Source: Shewanella sp. CG12_big_fil_rev_8_21_14_0_65_47_15 (lineage in GTDB: Bacteria > Pseudomonadota > Gammaproteobacteria > Enterobacterales > Shewanellaceae). From it: a stretch of DNA of 64,000 nt. A model generated the notes under the pieces. That model ran no database searches and had not been told where the DNA came from. It saw only the letters and a list, made by a program, of their open reading frames with translations. Where the stretch lies: the NCBI RefSeq assembly GCF_002783505.1, contig NZ_PFGL01000021.1:48196-112195 (forward strand), written 5' to 3'. The position numbers were made by a program, and so were the translations under genes. Positions 18,392 to 27,954 of the stretch are shown piece after piece; within the stretch, counting starts at the first letter, position 1, and the number at the start of each line of letters is the position of its first letter.

Positions 18392-20665
18392 TTATGGCAA
18401 AGGCTTAAAGGTGAATTCATAGGGGATGTCGACGGGGTTTTGAGAGAGCGTCATATAACTCACCTTAGCGGCAGGGCCTGCGACACTTAAATAGCGGCCA
18501 TCGACCAAGGTCTCTTTAATCCGTAGTTCGGCATTTTCGGGCAGTCGAATCGTTAAGGATTTGCCCTGGGCATCCTCGACTTTAAAGTAGTTCTTAAGAT
18601 CTTTACTCGGCTCATTGCCATAACCGGTTTTTGTTAGCCAAGCTTGCAAATCGATTAACCAAGGACGTGGATTAGCTGCCTGCTCTAAGGGTTGCCAACT
18701 GATATCACCTTGGCAATGGATCTTACCTTGGATGTGTTTATCGTAGAAAAACTGCCGCTCGCGGTCGGGAGTCATCAGGGTATAGGCTGGTCCATCGGGG
18801 GCATTGGGCTCAAACAGCCAAGTGACTGCGTGTTTCCCCTCATTAAAGCCTTGTTCTATTTCAGGTTTACAGGCACTCGCTAATGCGGCTGACATGGGGA
18901 TATGCAGATTATGGCCATTGTCAGTCTCGGGTTTTATGCCTTGGATAGCACTGATTTCAGGGTTTGATGACTCAAGATCCTGATAGAGGAAGCCATCGAG
19001 GCTCGAATCGCCAAACTCGCTTAGGGGATTAGCCAGATTTTGGTTGTAGTCGCTAAATTTCACAAAGCGGATGTTCTTGGTTTGGCTTAACTCCGGCTGT
19101 GGCTGCTGCTCAATGACGACAACGGTTTTAGGGATCTCATCTAGCTTCAGTAGCAGGGCGCGGGTGCTAAGATGATGGGGATCATCGACACCGATTAATT
19201 CTCCCAGCAGTTCCTTATCCGTCACCGTTAGCCATTTGGGATAATCACCATCGCGACGGGCTTCGGCCATCTTTCCTTTAAACTGCTGAAAAGGAAGATT
19301 AATGTTTTGAGTTTTACTCTGCTTTGTCACGACTTTAAATAGCTTTGCCTCGGCGTCGAGCACCTGAATCGTGAGGCTCGCATCGCCGAAGGTATAGGGA
19401 GTGGCGATCAGTTCATCCCACGACTTTTCGACTATCTTATTGCTCTCGGGGATAAGCGTTAGCTTGGCAGTAATATGGTCTATTTGATTGAGTTTTTTAG
19501 CTGTGTCATCCCAACCCGTAGCGATAATATCCACCGAAGACTCAATCGAGCGGTTGAAATTCATCGCCAAACCTCCGCTGTGCTGCCAGAAGTCAATGTC
19601 TATCGGATTTCCGCTGGCATCAAAGGCGGCTAAGTCCTCATACTGCACATTGGCCACCACATATCGCGGGCTCATATTATGCACAAAGCGCAATTGCAGC
19701 ACTTCTGGCGTGTCAGCGCCCCATGGGCCAATATTATCAAGAATACCTTGCTGATCAGATAATAAGGATTCTATAAACGCCTTATCATGGGCTTTATATT
19801 CCCGAGGTACGTCGCTTATGGGGTACAGCTCTTTTTGCAGATCATCTATATCACGCTCGGCATCGTAGTTAGCGTCGGCATGCCAAAGCATGTTCATGAT
19901 ATAAGGGCTATCCTTGGGCGCCATGGCGATGCGGCGGGTGAGGGTACTGCCTTTGCTCTCTTCCTGTTGAAAAAACGCCATGCTCTCTAACCAGCCGGTT
20001 TTGCGGTTAAGCTCGAACTTTCCATAGGCCTTAAAGTTGTCTTTCTCACCTTGTACTACTGCAAATAACTTATCTTCGGTCACTTGCTCAACCGTCCAAG
20101 TTAAGCGCGCGTCCATGGGGGCGCTGATGCTATACCCCACGCGAGGCTCGAGCGCCACGGGCAAGGTTGGGGTCTGTTTAAACAAGCTATTAAGATTAAT
20201 CCAGTGCTCAAATAACTCTATGATATCTTTTTGATCCGCCTTCGCGATGGGCGTTAGCTGCCGTACTTCACCCTTGCTGAACTCCACATTAAAGCCGTCT
20301 TTAACCAGTTGCACTATTTCATTGGACTGGCTTTTAGGGTCGATATTACTCACCGGAATGGGCATGCCATAGTCGCTTATTTGCAACAGGTTAGGTTGGA
20401 GAAAAAAGTGGGCGTTATGGGTTAACGGCGTTGTTAAGCTGGCCGCTTTACCTTCTGCATCTTGCAATTGGTAATCCAGCAGCAATCGCGCCTGCATTAC
20501 TTTGCGGGTTTCAAAGCCATCGTTGAGGCTTACGGTGGAAATAATCTGATACTCACTTTGAGTGGGGATGCTAGCTGACTTGCTTGAAAGCGAATTATCG
20601 CAAGCTGTTAACCCAAGAGTGAGCGTGACAGTGGTACAAATTACCCTGCATATCCCTATAGCCAT
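18392..20665 (-). CDS. Large predicted lipoprotein of unknown function
   Basis: I do not recognise a family for this 757-residue protein. It starts with a lipoprotein signal ending in LGLTAC (Cys22), so it should be lipid-anchored and face the periplasm. After that it is soluble and rich in beta-type sequence, with an acidic segment around residue 590. No enzymatic motif or repeat stands out. It is first in a two-gene operon with the MORN-repeat protein (9 bp spacing), suggesting an envelope function for both. Calling it a lipoprotein is well supported; function is open. Confidence 0.6.
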   Translation of the reverse strand: MAIGICRVICTTVTLTLGLTACDNSLSSKSASIPTQSEYQIISTVSLNDGFETRKVMQARLLLDYQLQDAEGKAASLTTPLTHNAHFFLQPNLLQISDYGMPIPVSNIDPKSQSNEIVQLVKDGFNVEFSKGEVRQLTPIAKADQKDIIELFEHWINLNSLFKQTPTLPVALEPRVGYSISAPMDARLTWTVEQVTEDKLFAVVQGEKDNFKAYGKFELNRKTGWLESMAFFQQEESKGSTLTRRIAMAPKDSPYIMNMLWHADANYDAERDIDDLQKELYPISDVPREYKAHDKAFIESLLSDQQGILDNIGPWGADTPEVLQLRFVHNMSPRYVVANVQYEDLAAFDASGNPIDIDFWQHSGGLAMNFNRSIESSVDIIATGWDDTAKKLNQIDHITAKLTLIPESNKIVEKSWDELIATPYTFGDASLTIQVLDAEAKLFKVVTKQSKTQNINLPFQQFKGKMAEARRDGDYPKWLTVTDKELLGELIGVDDPHHLSTRALLLKLDEIPKTVVVIEQQPQPELSQTKNIRFVKFSDYNQNLANPLSEFGDSSLDGFLYQDLESSNPEISAIQGIKPETDNGHNLHIPMSAALASACKPEIEQGFNEGKHAVTWLFEPNAPDGPAYTLMTPDRERQFFYDKHIQGKIHCQGDISWQPLEQAANPRPWLIDLQAWLTKTGYGNEPSKDLKNYFKVEDAQGKSLTIRLPENAELRIKETLVDGRYLSVAGPAAKVSYMTLSQNPVDIPYEFTFKPLP

Positions 20666-20819
20666 CTGAACTCCATTGGCAACTTATGTTATTGAAATGT
20701 AAACTTATTCATTTGCAAATTGGCGACATTATACACAAAAAACGTCTCTGGAATAAAAAGCTCACACCCATATCAGGCTAAGATCAGTCATAAGTTTGCA
20801 TGATGAATATGAGCCTAAG

Positions 20820-20939
20820 GTGAGAAAGCCGATTGCCCTGATAAGCCTTCATCCTTTACTCTTGTTAATGCCGCTAGATAACTCACAAGCTAGGGAAGAT
20901 AAACCTGTGGTAGCTTGTTCAATGGAGAAAGAACGATGA
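20820..20939 (+). CDS. Possible short ORF coupled to the following hydrolase gene
   Basis: A GTG-initiated 39-codon frame (MRKPIALISLHPLLLLMPL then a charged tail) ends in TGA overlapping the ATG of the next gene by 4 nt (ATGA). The N-terminus is hydrophobic like a signal anchor. No convincing ribosome binding site precedes it, so it may be chance; it could also be a decayed gene tail. Confidence 0.2.
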   Translation: MRKPIALISLHPLLLLMPLDNSQAREDKPVVACSMEKER

Positions 20940-21901
20940 GCCCACAACACAAACCTGACAATGCAGCGCTAGCTTCCCACCCTATCCCACAGGAGGCCTT
21001 TGATTGGTACGATGAATATGCCCACGGCATTATCGATCGCCGTGAGTTTATGGGGCGGCTCGCTGGATTGGTGGCACTGGGGTTTACCATGACCACACTC
21101 ACGGGCGCACTCATGCCGAACTATGTCCTTGCCGAACAAGTGTCCTTTAACGATCCCAATATCCAAGCCAGCTATGTGAAGTTTCCATCCCCCGAGGGTT
21201 ACGGTGAAGGGCGTGGCTATTTAGTGATGCCAAGCTCGCTGCTGATCCCAGGCAAAGACGCTGGCGAGCCTAAGACCTTAGATCCCACTAAAAAAGCGGC
21301 GGTAGTATTAGTCGTGCATGAGAACCGTGGCCTTAATCCCTATATCGAAGATGTGGCTCGCCGATTAGCGGCCAAGGGTTATATCGCCTTCGCTCCCGAT
21401 GCACTCTATTCCCTCGGTGGTTATCCGGGCAATGATGATGCGGGCCGCGCCATGCAAAGCAGTTTAGATAGAGGCAAAATCGAGCAAGACTTTATCGCCG
21501 CCGCCCGTTTTTTAAAGGCGCATCCCCAGAGCAATGGCAAACTCGGCGCCGTGGGTTTCTGCTTTGGTGGCTATATCGTCAATATGCTCGCCGCGACCAT
21601 TCCCGATGATCTCAATGCTGGCGTACCTTTCTATGGCACGCCTGCCGCCACTGAACTGCGTAGTCGAGTTAAGGGCCCGCTGATGCTGCAATTTGCCGCC
21701 TTAGATCAACGGATTAACGACACTTGGGCCGAGTACGAAACCCAGCTAAAGGCCAATAAAGCGGATTACGTCGCCTATCTATATCCCAATGTGAATCACG
21801 GTTTCCATAACGACTCCACTGGCCGATACGATAAAGCCACCGCCGAACTCGCATGGTCGCGCAGCTTAGCCTTCTTCGATACTCGACTGCATGGCGAGTA
21901 A
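20936..21901 (+). CDS. Dienelactone-hydrolase-family protein, Tat-exported (YghX-like)
   Basis: The 321-residue alpha/beta hydrolase carries the dienelactone hydrolase triad: C209 in VGFCFGGY, D257 in AALDQRI and H288 in NVNHGF. Its N-terminus has the DRREFMGRLAGL Tat-like motif followed by a hydrophobic stretch ending near VLA, so it is probably exported folded. The layout (FDWYDEYAHGIIDRREF, then the hydrolase) resembles E. coli YghX. I place the start at the ATG at 20936, which follows GGAGAAAG; an upstream in-frame TTG is less likely. Substrate unknown. It is convergent with the molybdenum hydroxylase operon. Confidence 0.82.
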   Translation: MSPQHKPDNAALASHPIPQEAFDWYDEYAHGIIDRREFMGRLAGLVALGFTMTTLTGALMPNYVLAEQVSFNDPNIQASYVKFPSPEGYGEGRGYLVMPSSLLIPGKDAGEPKTLDPTKKAAVVLVVHENRGLNPYIEDVARRLAAKGYIAFAPDALYSLGGYPGNDDAGRAMQSSLDRGKIEQDFIAAARFLKAHPQSNGKLGAVGFCFGGYIVNMLAATIPDDLNAGVPFYGTPAATELRSRVKGPLMLQFAALDQRINDTWAEYETQLKANKADYVAYLYPNVNHGFHNDSTGRYDKATAELAWSRSLAFFDTRLHGE

Positions 21902-21982
21902 AGCTCGGTTCACTCTGATCCCGCTTATTCTGATTAAGTCGATGAGTGACCGATTCCACGCGCTCTATATCATTCAAACAAA

Positions 21983-22034
21983 AGCCGACGCTAGCGTCGG
22001 CTCTTAGCCTAGATTTCCCACATATCTATGTGGG
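21983..22034 (-). terminator. Tandem hairpins at the end of the molybdenum hydroxylase operon
   Basis: Just past the cytochrome stop codon, CCCACATA/TATGTGGG (22018-22034) forms a hairpin. A second perfect 10-bp stem AGCCGACGCT/AGCGTCGGCT (21983-22002) follows; on the minus strand it is followed by TTTTGTTT. The second is a good intrinsic terminator for the minus-strand operon and may also affect the convergent hydrolase gene. Confidence 0.75.
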
Positions 22035-23330
22035 CTATTCGTGCTCGAGGATCACTTCTTTCAAGCTGTGGATCGTCTTCACATCGAGATCGCCCGGTTG
22101 CTTGCTCCAGGTGAGTCTTAGGTAATTGGCTAAGTCTTTAATCTGCTCGTCGTTTAACTCATCAGCATATCCCGGCATGGCATAAAAGCTGGTGGTGGGG
22201 TTGTAATGCTGGCTCTGAATGCCTTTTAGCACCACGGCGACGATATTATGCGGACTGGCCTTATCCAAGGTGGCGTTACCTGCCATAGCTGGGGCGACGT
22301 TGGGACGACCTTCACCATTTTGACCATGGCAACCGGCGCAGTAACCTTTGTAGAGCGTATAACCCGGCAGTTCAGGTTTATGGCCGTTAAAGGTGAGCGG
22401 ATCCGGTTTAAGATCATCGTCGGTATCGAGCAGATAACTGCTCACCGCGCGCATATCATCCTCGGTTAAGTGGCTAAAGCTGTGATATACCACAGGATAC
22501 ATGCCGCCAAAGACGGTACCTTTGCGGGAATAGCCTTCAGTAAACAGCGACTTAAGATCCTCATGGGTCCAGTTCTGCCTGTTAAGCTCGACGGGGCGAA
22601 TGTCCGATGCCTCTAGCCCTTCGATAATCGCACCCTCAAAGTGCTTGTCCTGCTCCATGGCAAACAGCGTGTCCCTTGGGGTGTGGCATTCACCGCAGTG
22701 CCCTAGGGCATTGACTAAGTAATTGCCGCGATTCCAATGCGCGCTTTTTTCCTTATTCGGGGTAAATTCCTTGGCATCGTGGGCGACTAAGTTCCAGGCT
22801 TTTAAGCCAAAACGCAGGTTAAACGGAAAGTAAACATCATTGTCGCGGTTAACTTGCTTGATGGGTTTAGTACTCATTAAATAGGCATAAATCGCCTTGG
22901 TGTCGTCGTCCGTGAGCAGGCTGTAGGACGTGTAGGGCATAGCAGGATAGAGGTTGCCGTTGACGCCAACACCGTGGTGCATGGCATCAAAAAACTCCTC
23001 GTAGCTGTATTTGCCAATTCCGGTTTCTTTATCTGAGGTGATATTGGTCGAGTACACAGCGCCAAAGGGGGGTTCGAACGGCAAACCGCCCGCGAGTTCG
23101 CGACCGCCTACCGCAGTATGGCAGGCCACACAGTCGCCTATCTTCATCAGATACGCGCCGCGTGCGATGTCGTTATTTGTTGTATTGCCACCTTCATCGG
23201 CAGCGCTGCTGGAACAGGCGAGCAAACCTAGCCCTAAACTCAGGAGTAGATTGTGACTCAACAGATTTTTTATTCTGTTAATGTGCGAGAAATGGCGCGG
23301 GAAATGGCGCAGATTGGCTGATGTCATCAC
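22035..23330 (-). CDS. Tri-heme cytochrome c subunit of the molybdenum hydroxylase
   Basis: The 431-residue protein has three c-type heme sites: CVACH (67-71), CGECH (212-216) and CAGCH (331-335). This is the architecture of the cytochrome subunits of membrane alcohol/aldehyde dehydrogenases. The N-terminus has a long basic region, then a hydrophobic segment ending LGLLAC (C39), a likely lipobox, so it should be anchored to the membrane facing the periplasm. Its start overlaps the stop of the 2Fe-2S subunit gene by 4 nt. It should pass electrons from the enzyme to the respiratory chain. Confidence 0.88.
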   Translation of the reverse strand: MMTSANLRHFPRHFSHINRIKNLLSHNLLLSLGLGLLACSSSAADEGGNTTNNDIARGAYLMKIGDCVACHTAVGGRELAGGLPFEPPFGAVYSTNITSDKETGIGKYSYEEFFDAMHHGVGVNGNLYPAMPYTSYSLLTDDDTKAIYAYLMSTKPIKQVNRDNDVYFPFNLRFGLKAWNLVAHDAKEFTPNKEKSAHWNRGNYLVNALGHCGECHTPRDTLFAMEQDKHFEGAIIEGLEASDIRPVELNRQNWTHEDLKSLFTEGYSRKGTVFGGMYPVVYHSFSHLTEDDMRAVSSYLLDTDDDLKPDPLTFNGHKPELPGYTLYKGYCAGCHGQNGEGRPNVAPAMAGNATLDKASPHNIVAVVLKGIQSQHYNPTTSFYAMPGYADELNDEQIKDLANYLRLTWSKQPGDLDVKTIHSLKEVILEHE

Positions 23331-23860
23331 AGGGTTAGCCCCTTAGTTTTGAGGATCAGATCTTTGACCGCCGCATAGTATTTTACGTAGCCAGTACAGC
23401 GACATACGTGTTCACTCAAGGCATCTTCAACGACTTTTTCGACTTGATCTTTAGCGATAGGTTGTCGCTCTAATCGCTCAAGCAGTGCGGTCGATTCATT
23501 GACAAAGCCCGAGGTACACCAGCCACATTGAAACGAGAAGTGCTCCAAAAAAGCTTCTTGCACTGGGCTCAGGGCGGTGATTTCGCCAAGGGAGTTTTGT
23601 CTAGCATGACCTTCGACAGTGCGGACGCGTTGACCATTAAAACGCTCGACGCCATTGATGCAGGTACGCACCACTTCGCTCATGCCTTGCTCGTCGTCGA
23701 CGATCACGGTACAGGCGTGGCATACGCCCGCGCCACAACCAAACTTAGTGCCTGTGAGGTTCAAGTATTCGTGTAGAAACTCAATCATCATCACGCCATC
23801 GGCGACTTCAATCGGGCCTACGGCTTGGTTATTAATGGTCAGTTTAATAGACTGGCTCAT
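23327..23860 (-). CDS. 2Fe-2S subunit of molybdenum hydroxylase (IorA/CoxS type)
   Basis: The 177-residue protein has the two [2Fe-2S] domains of the xanthine oxidase family small subunit. The N-terminal plant-ferredoxin-like cluster uses C42, C47, C50 and C67. The C-terminal helical cluster uses C112, C115, C153 and C155 (CGWCTSGF and CRCTGY). It lacks a signal peptide, so it is probably carried across the membrane with its Tat-tagged partner. The start overlaps the stop of the large-subunit gene by 4 nt, and its own stop overlaps the cytochrome start by 4 nt. Confidence 0.92.
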   Translation of the reverse strand: MSQSIKLTINNQAVGPIEVADGVMMIEFLHEYLNLTGTKFGCGAGVCHACTVIVDDEQGMSEVVRTCINGVERFNGQRVRTVEGHARQNSLGEITALSPVQEAFLEHFSFQCGWCTSGFVNESTALLERLERQPIAKDQVEKVVEDALSEHVCRCTGYVKYYAAVKDLILKTKGLTL

Positions 23861-26754
23861 GCCATGGCCTCCTTAATTTTTTTCGCTGTCATAGGTAAAT
23901 CGTAAAAGCGGACATGGGTTGCTTGATACACGGCTTCAATCAGCGCCGCGACCACAGGGATCATCACTACTTCGGCGATACCACGGCTGGGATCGGTATC
24001 AGATAACTGTGGCAATAGGGTATGGCGTTGACCCCATACGCCCACATGCCGCGCTAACGGCACCTGATAGCGATTGAGGTTCCACGTACCATTGCCAGCG
24101 CCGGCTTCAAATGGCGGCAAGCCTTCATGCAGTGCATGGCCAATTCCCATCGCTAGGCCACCTTGAATTTGCCCTTCGACCAACTCTTTAACGATCACTT
24201 TGCCCGCCTCTAACCAAGTATGAGAACTCAGCAGCGTGACTTCGCCATTGCCCTCGTTTACGGCCACTTCAACCAAAGTGGCGCAGGGGGCATAATAAGT
24301 CACCATGGCATTGTTCAGTTCGGCCTTGGGATAACTCATGGCTTGACGATCGATCAAGTGATAGCCGTTAGACTTCATGCTGGCTTGGCGTGCCTTGATA
24401 CTCATAGTCGTGTCGGAAGTGGCCGCAAACATCGCGTTGCCTTCGCCGTATTGCAGCGCCAGCGCATCGAGTGCTAAGCGCTCTTTAGTGCCAAGAATGT
24501 CGAAATCGGCTTCGGCCCAGGCCCAGCGATTAAAGGCATGGCCCATCACACCAACCACTAAGCCCATGTCGTGGGCGCGTTTTGCGAGGATATCGATGGA
24601 CAGTGGCGGAAAGCCCAAGGCGGTTAACTTGCCATCGACCCAGCGACCATCCCGTGAGTTATGCAAATTAGCTGAGCCCATTGGGGTATTAAAATACAAC
24701 TCGTTCCAAATCGAGACCGCCGCAGGCCACAGGCCGTGGCGATAGATAATATCGGCGGCGATGCGGCTGACATGGCTTTGATAATAGGCCGACATAGACG
24801 CCGACGAGGCCATGGCTTTAACGGGTGTCCAGCGTGGATTGGCCGCCATTTCATCTTGGCGTTGCTGCGAAATAATATAAGGATTATCGGTTTGCACTAA
24901 TTGCATCGCATCCCAAATATCCACTTCGGCGAGTTTTACCTCATCGGCAAAGTTGCCGAGGGCATCGCTGACCACCACGGCTTGGGAGGTTTGCGTGCCC
25001 GTGCCCATTTCGATAAAACCGATTTCTAGGGTGATTTTACCGTCTTTCGCTAGGCGAACCGCCGCACTCGGCGCCGCTGCGCCCGTACCATAATCTTTGG
25101 TGGCGATAGCAAAACCGACGCCGTAACGCATCCCCGGATGTTTGGCCTCATAGTCCTTTTTATTCTCCACGCGGTTTTGCCACACGGGATCTTGCTCGGC
25201 CATGTCGAGCATTTCGCGGTAACGTAAAGTGCCGTTAGGGATCGCACCTTGAGTATTACGCTGGCCGGATTCCATCACGTTGGCGGCGCGCAGTTTAAAG
25301 GGATCAACCTTTAGCTCGTCGGCTATCTCGTGGATCATGCATTCCATCGCCGTCATCGATTGCAGCGTGCCATAACCGCGCATCGAGCCCGCATCTGGGT
25401 TACGCGACGCATAGGCGGTGGCGATAATATCGTTGCGCGGTGTGTAGTAAATGCTTTGCATCGCCGTCGCGCCAACCGAGGTTACAGACGGAGTAAAGTT
25501 GACGCGCCCGCCGCCATCGACTGTCATCTGCGAAGTTAAGGCTTGGATTTTTAAGGTCGATTTATCCACCGCTAAGCGGCTTTTCATGATGAACGGATGA
25601 CGCTTAAGGCCAGACTGGAATTGCTCGAATCTGTCATTGGCGAGTCGAATCGGCCCCTTGGCATAAATGGCCGCGAGCACGCCGTAATAGGGGAATATCG
25701 AATGGTCTTTCGCACCAAATCCACCGCCGATATAGGGCGAGTGCACCACCAGATGTTTAACCTTGCCCGCGAGTGGGCCAGATAACAGCATGTGCACTGC
25801 CATCTCTTGAAAGTCCTGCGGCGACTGCGAGGTAATAACCGTATGAAAGGTTTGGCTAGTTGCGTCATACCAGCCGTTAAAGGCTTCGGGTTCCATCATC
25901 ATAGGATCGATGATCTGGGTGCGATATTCCCGCTCTAACACTTGCCATTGTTGATTGGCTTGGGCGCTAGCAATTTGCTTATCTATCTCGCCCGCATAAT
26001 AAAGCCCGCGCTCAGACACTGTCCCTTTGGCATTCGGATTGCCTAACCATTCTGGCTTGCGATCTTTTACGCTGGGGAAAAACAGCCCATCGTGGAGCGG
26101 GCTATATAAATCTTCCCTTGCGCCATTTTCACCTTCTACTCGTATAAGGCGCCAGCTGGCGTAGGGGTCTTTCGAGTCCGACACAAATGGCGTTTGCTCA
26201 CCAAAGCGCAGTAAGGTCTGATCAAATTGCAGCAAGGACTTAGCTTGCTTAAAAGCGGGAAAACTGTCGAACAACAATATCGCCACCGCATGGCCTAAGT
26301 AGTCAGCGGTTTGCCCCTCGGCCAGTAACATGTTGTCACCGTAAAAATCGGGCAGCTTGATTTTATCACGGGCCAGATCGGCCGCAGTAATCACTTTATA
26401 GGGCTTAGCCGACGCGGGCAGATGGTCGAGGGAAAAGCCTTGATAAACATGGGAGGCATCGGCGGCGCGAAGTATAAAAGCGTAACCTTGCTGCTTGGGC
26501 CAGCCCTCCATGTCCATAGCGCGGTAATCACGGCCATAGACTTTTTGGCCTGTGACCTTAGCTATGCCGTCGTTACGAAACTTAGGTTTGGATTGACCAT
26601 TAACCTGAGTTTGCCATTGGGCTGCCAGTTCAGGTGAGACAATCGCCGCATTCGCGCGACTCATTTCCCACAACAAAGGGGCCGAATATACGGCAACCCC
26701 GCCAATCACACATTGCTTGATAAAGGTCCGGCGTGACGTATTAGATGGTTCCAT
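23857..26754 (-). CDS. Molybdopterin large subunit of aldehyde/isoquinoline-type oxidoreductase
   Basis: The 965-residue protein belongs to the xanthine oxidase family, in the IorB-like branch with a Tat signal (SRRTFIKQCVIGGVAV, residues 6-21). Cofactor motifs include YIGGGFGAKDHS, GSMRGYGTLQSMTAME and, near the C-terminus, RGIAEVVMIPVVAAL with the catalytic glutamate of the family. It should hydroxylate an aldehyde or N-heteroaromatic substrate in the periplasm; which one cannot be told. It is the first gene of the operon, followed by the iron-sulfur subunit and the cytochrome. No XdhC-type maturation factor lies next to it. Confidence 0.88.
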   Translation of the reverse strand: MEPSNTSRRTFIKQCVIGGVAVYSAPLLWEMSRANAAIVSPELAAQWQTQVNGQSKPKFRNDGIAKVTGQKVYGRDYRAMDMEGWPKQQGYAFILRAADASHVYQGFSLDHLPASAKPYKVITAADLARDKIKLPDFYGDNMLLAEGQTADYLGHAVAILLFDSFPAFKQAKSLLQFDQTLLRFGEQTPFVSDSKDPYASWRLIRVEGENGAREDLYSPLHDGLFFPSVKDRKPEWLGNPNAKGTVSERGLYYAGEIDKQIASAQANQQWQVLEREYRTQIIDPMMMEPEAFNGWYDATSQTFHTVITSQSPQDFQEMAVHMLLSGPLAGKVKHLVVHSPYIGGGFGAKDHSIFPYYGVLAAIYAKGPIRLANDRFEQFQSGLKRHPFIMKSRLAVDKSTLKIQALTSQMTVDGGGRVNFTPSVTSVGATAMQSIYYTPRNDIIATAYASRNPDAGSMRGYGTLQSMTAMECMIHEIADELKVDPFKLRAANVMESGQRNTQGAIPNGTLRYREMLDMAEQDPVWQNRVENKKDYEAKHPGMRYGVGFAIATKDYGTGAAAPSAAVRLAKDGKITLEIGFIEMGTGTQTSQAVVVSDALGNFADEVKLAEVDIWDAMQLVQTDNPYIISQQRQDEMAANPRWTPVKAMASSASMSAYYQSHVSRIAADIIYRHGLWPAAVSIWNELYFNTPMGSANLHNSRDGRWVDGKLTALGFPPLSIDILAKRAHDMGLVVGVMGHAFNRWAWAEADFDILGTKERLALDALALQYGEGNAMFAATSDTTMSIKARQASMKSNGYHLIDRQAMSYPKAELNNAMVTYYAPCATLVEVAVNEGNGEVTLLSSHTWLEAGKVIVKELVEGQIQGGLAMGIGHALHEGLPPFEAGAGNGTWNLNRYQVPLARHVGVWGQRHTLLPQLSDTDPSRGIAEVVMIPVVAALIEAVYQATHVRFYDLPMTAKKIKEAMA

Positions 26755-27628
26755 ATTTCAACCTCAGTTGTGCTTCCGTGTCATATCAGCCGCGCTGCAT
26801 GGTATCGCTCGATATAGGCTTGTTGTCGATCGACTTTTTATTGATTGTTGCGACATAGCTTTGATAAGCACTGAATAAAAATGTGTTGTTAGTCACGTTA
26901 GCATGTAGGGGGGAAAATGCAAATTTAGGGCACGGATAGCCGCAGTTTTAACCAAGCTACATCCGTGTGTAACCCTGTGTTATCAAGCTTTAACAATGAT
27001 GTCCCAGAGTGATCCAACTCAGTTACGCTATGCCGATATTTTGTTCAGTGCTCTTTGAGCAGAGTCACTTGCTCAGTGCGCTCACTTGACCCTTATTTGC
27101 ATGTCGAAATATGGCTCGCTTGCCAAAACCAAACCGCCCGTCACGGCTAGACTTCATGCCACAGCAAGAGTTAACGATAGTGCTATTTGATGGCGACTGG
27201 TTTAGTCATATGTATTCATACCAATATCATTAAATCAGCGTTTGCTTAATTACTTGATTTGTAATGCTAAAGTTATAGACAAGTGTACGCTATGTCGCTA
27301 TCTTAGGTTTTTAACAAGGATGAGCTTTAATCGCGTACCCGCGATTCGAGTCACTTGCATCAGGACGATGTGTCTTTTCTTAGATACTAAATCCTCCTGC
27401 AAATTCGTGAATATGCTTTGGCACTTATGCTTGTTGCCACAGTGCTTATTGGCATTTTGCTCAATGTTTAGCAGTGGACGTTTTGAGTTAGTGCAACCTT
27501 GTTTTGATTGATGGCTTGGCTGACGGATGTTGGCGAAGTGCGGTAGCAATGGGGAAGCTTTGTTGGTTCACAATTTGTCGATTTACAAAATAGTGAACTG
27601 GTCATTTTGCGGCCTGTCGGCCGAGGTG
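26755..27628. other. Non-coding region before repeat copy A
   Basis: About 870 bp with no gene I can support. The part next to 26754 should hold the promoter of the molybdenum hydroxylase operon. A 40-codon frame at 27111 (MARLPKPNRPSRLDFMPQQ) and other short frames have no recognisable product. Composition drifts to AT-rich toward 27300, marking the edge of the accessory region. Confidence 0.5.
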
Positions 27629-27868
27629 AATCAAGGTCGTGGGGCTTCACCCCACACCCGACCAAGGAGGACTGCTCGTCCTATCCTCCTTGGATGCTCC
27701 AAGACGCCCCTAGCGAAGTTACATGCATTAGTTACTGGCCTAGCGCTTATTCGAAAATCACTAACGCTTCCGATGGTACATCCTGTACCCCGAAAGCTAG
27801 CTCGGCATCCATGCCTCGCTCACGTGATTTTCTTCAACGCCCGTCGGCAACTTCGCAGGGTATTGGCG
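27629..27868 (+). repeat. Modular palindromic repeat, copy A
   Basis: The element runs from AATCAAGGTCGTGGGG to CAACTTCGCAGGG. It contains consecutive hairpins: GTGGGG/CCCCAC; a 10-bp CCAAGGAGGA/TCCTCCTTGG stem; GGTACATCCTGTACC; and a CATCCATG-centred module. The same order recurs in copies B (43984-44376, inverted), C (56736-57138), D (63583-63847) and partial E (41693-41806, inverted). Frames running through it are not genes. Confidence 0.85.
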
Positions 27869-27954
27869 TAACTCTTGACATTAGTGTTTATTCAAAAAAC
27901 TTTATTAAAATTCAGATTGTTACTGGTATGACTACTATTTAGCTAAGGAATAAA

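Noticed and set aside
27527..27942. Two overlapping frames of about 110 codons
   Set aside because: Both run through repeat copy A, which contains hairpins and recurs elsewhere; no ribosome binding site or protein family.
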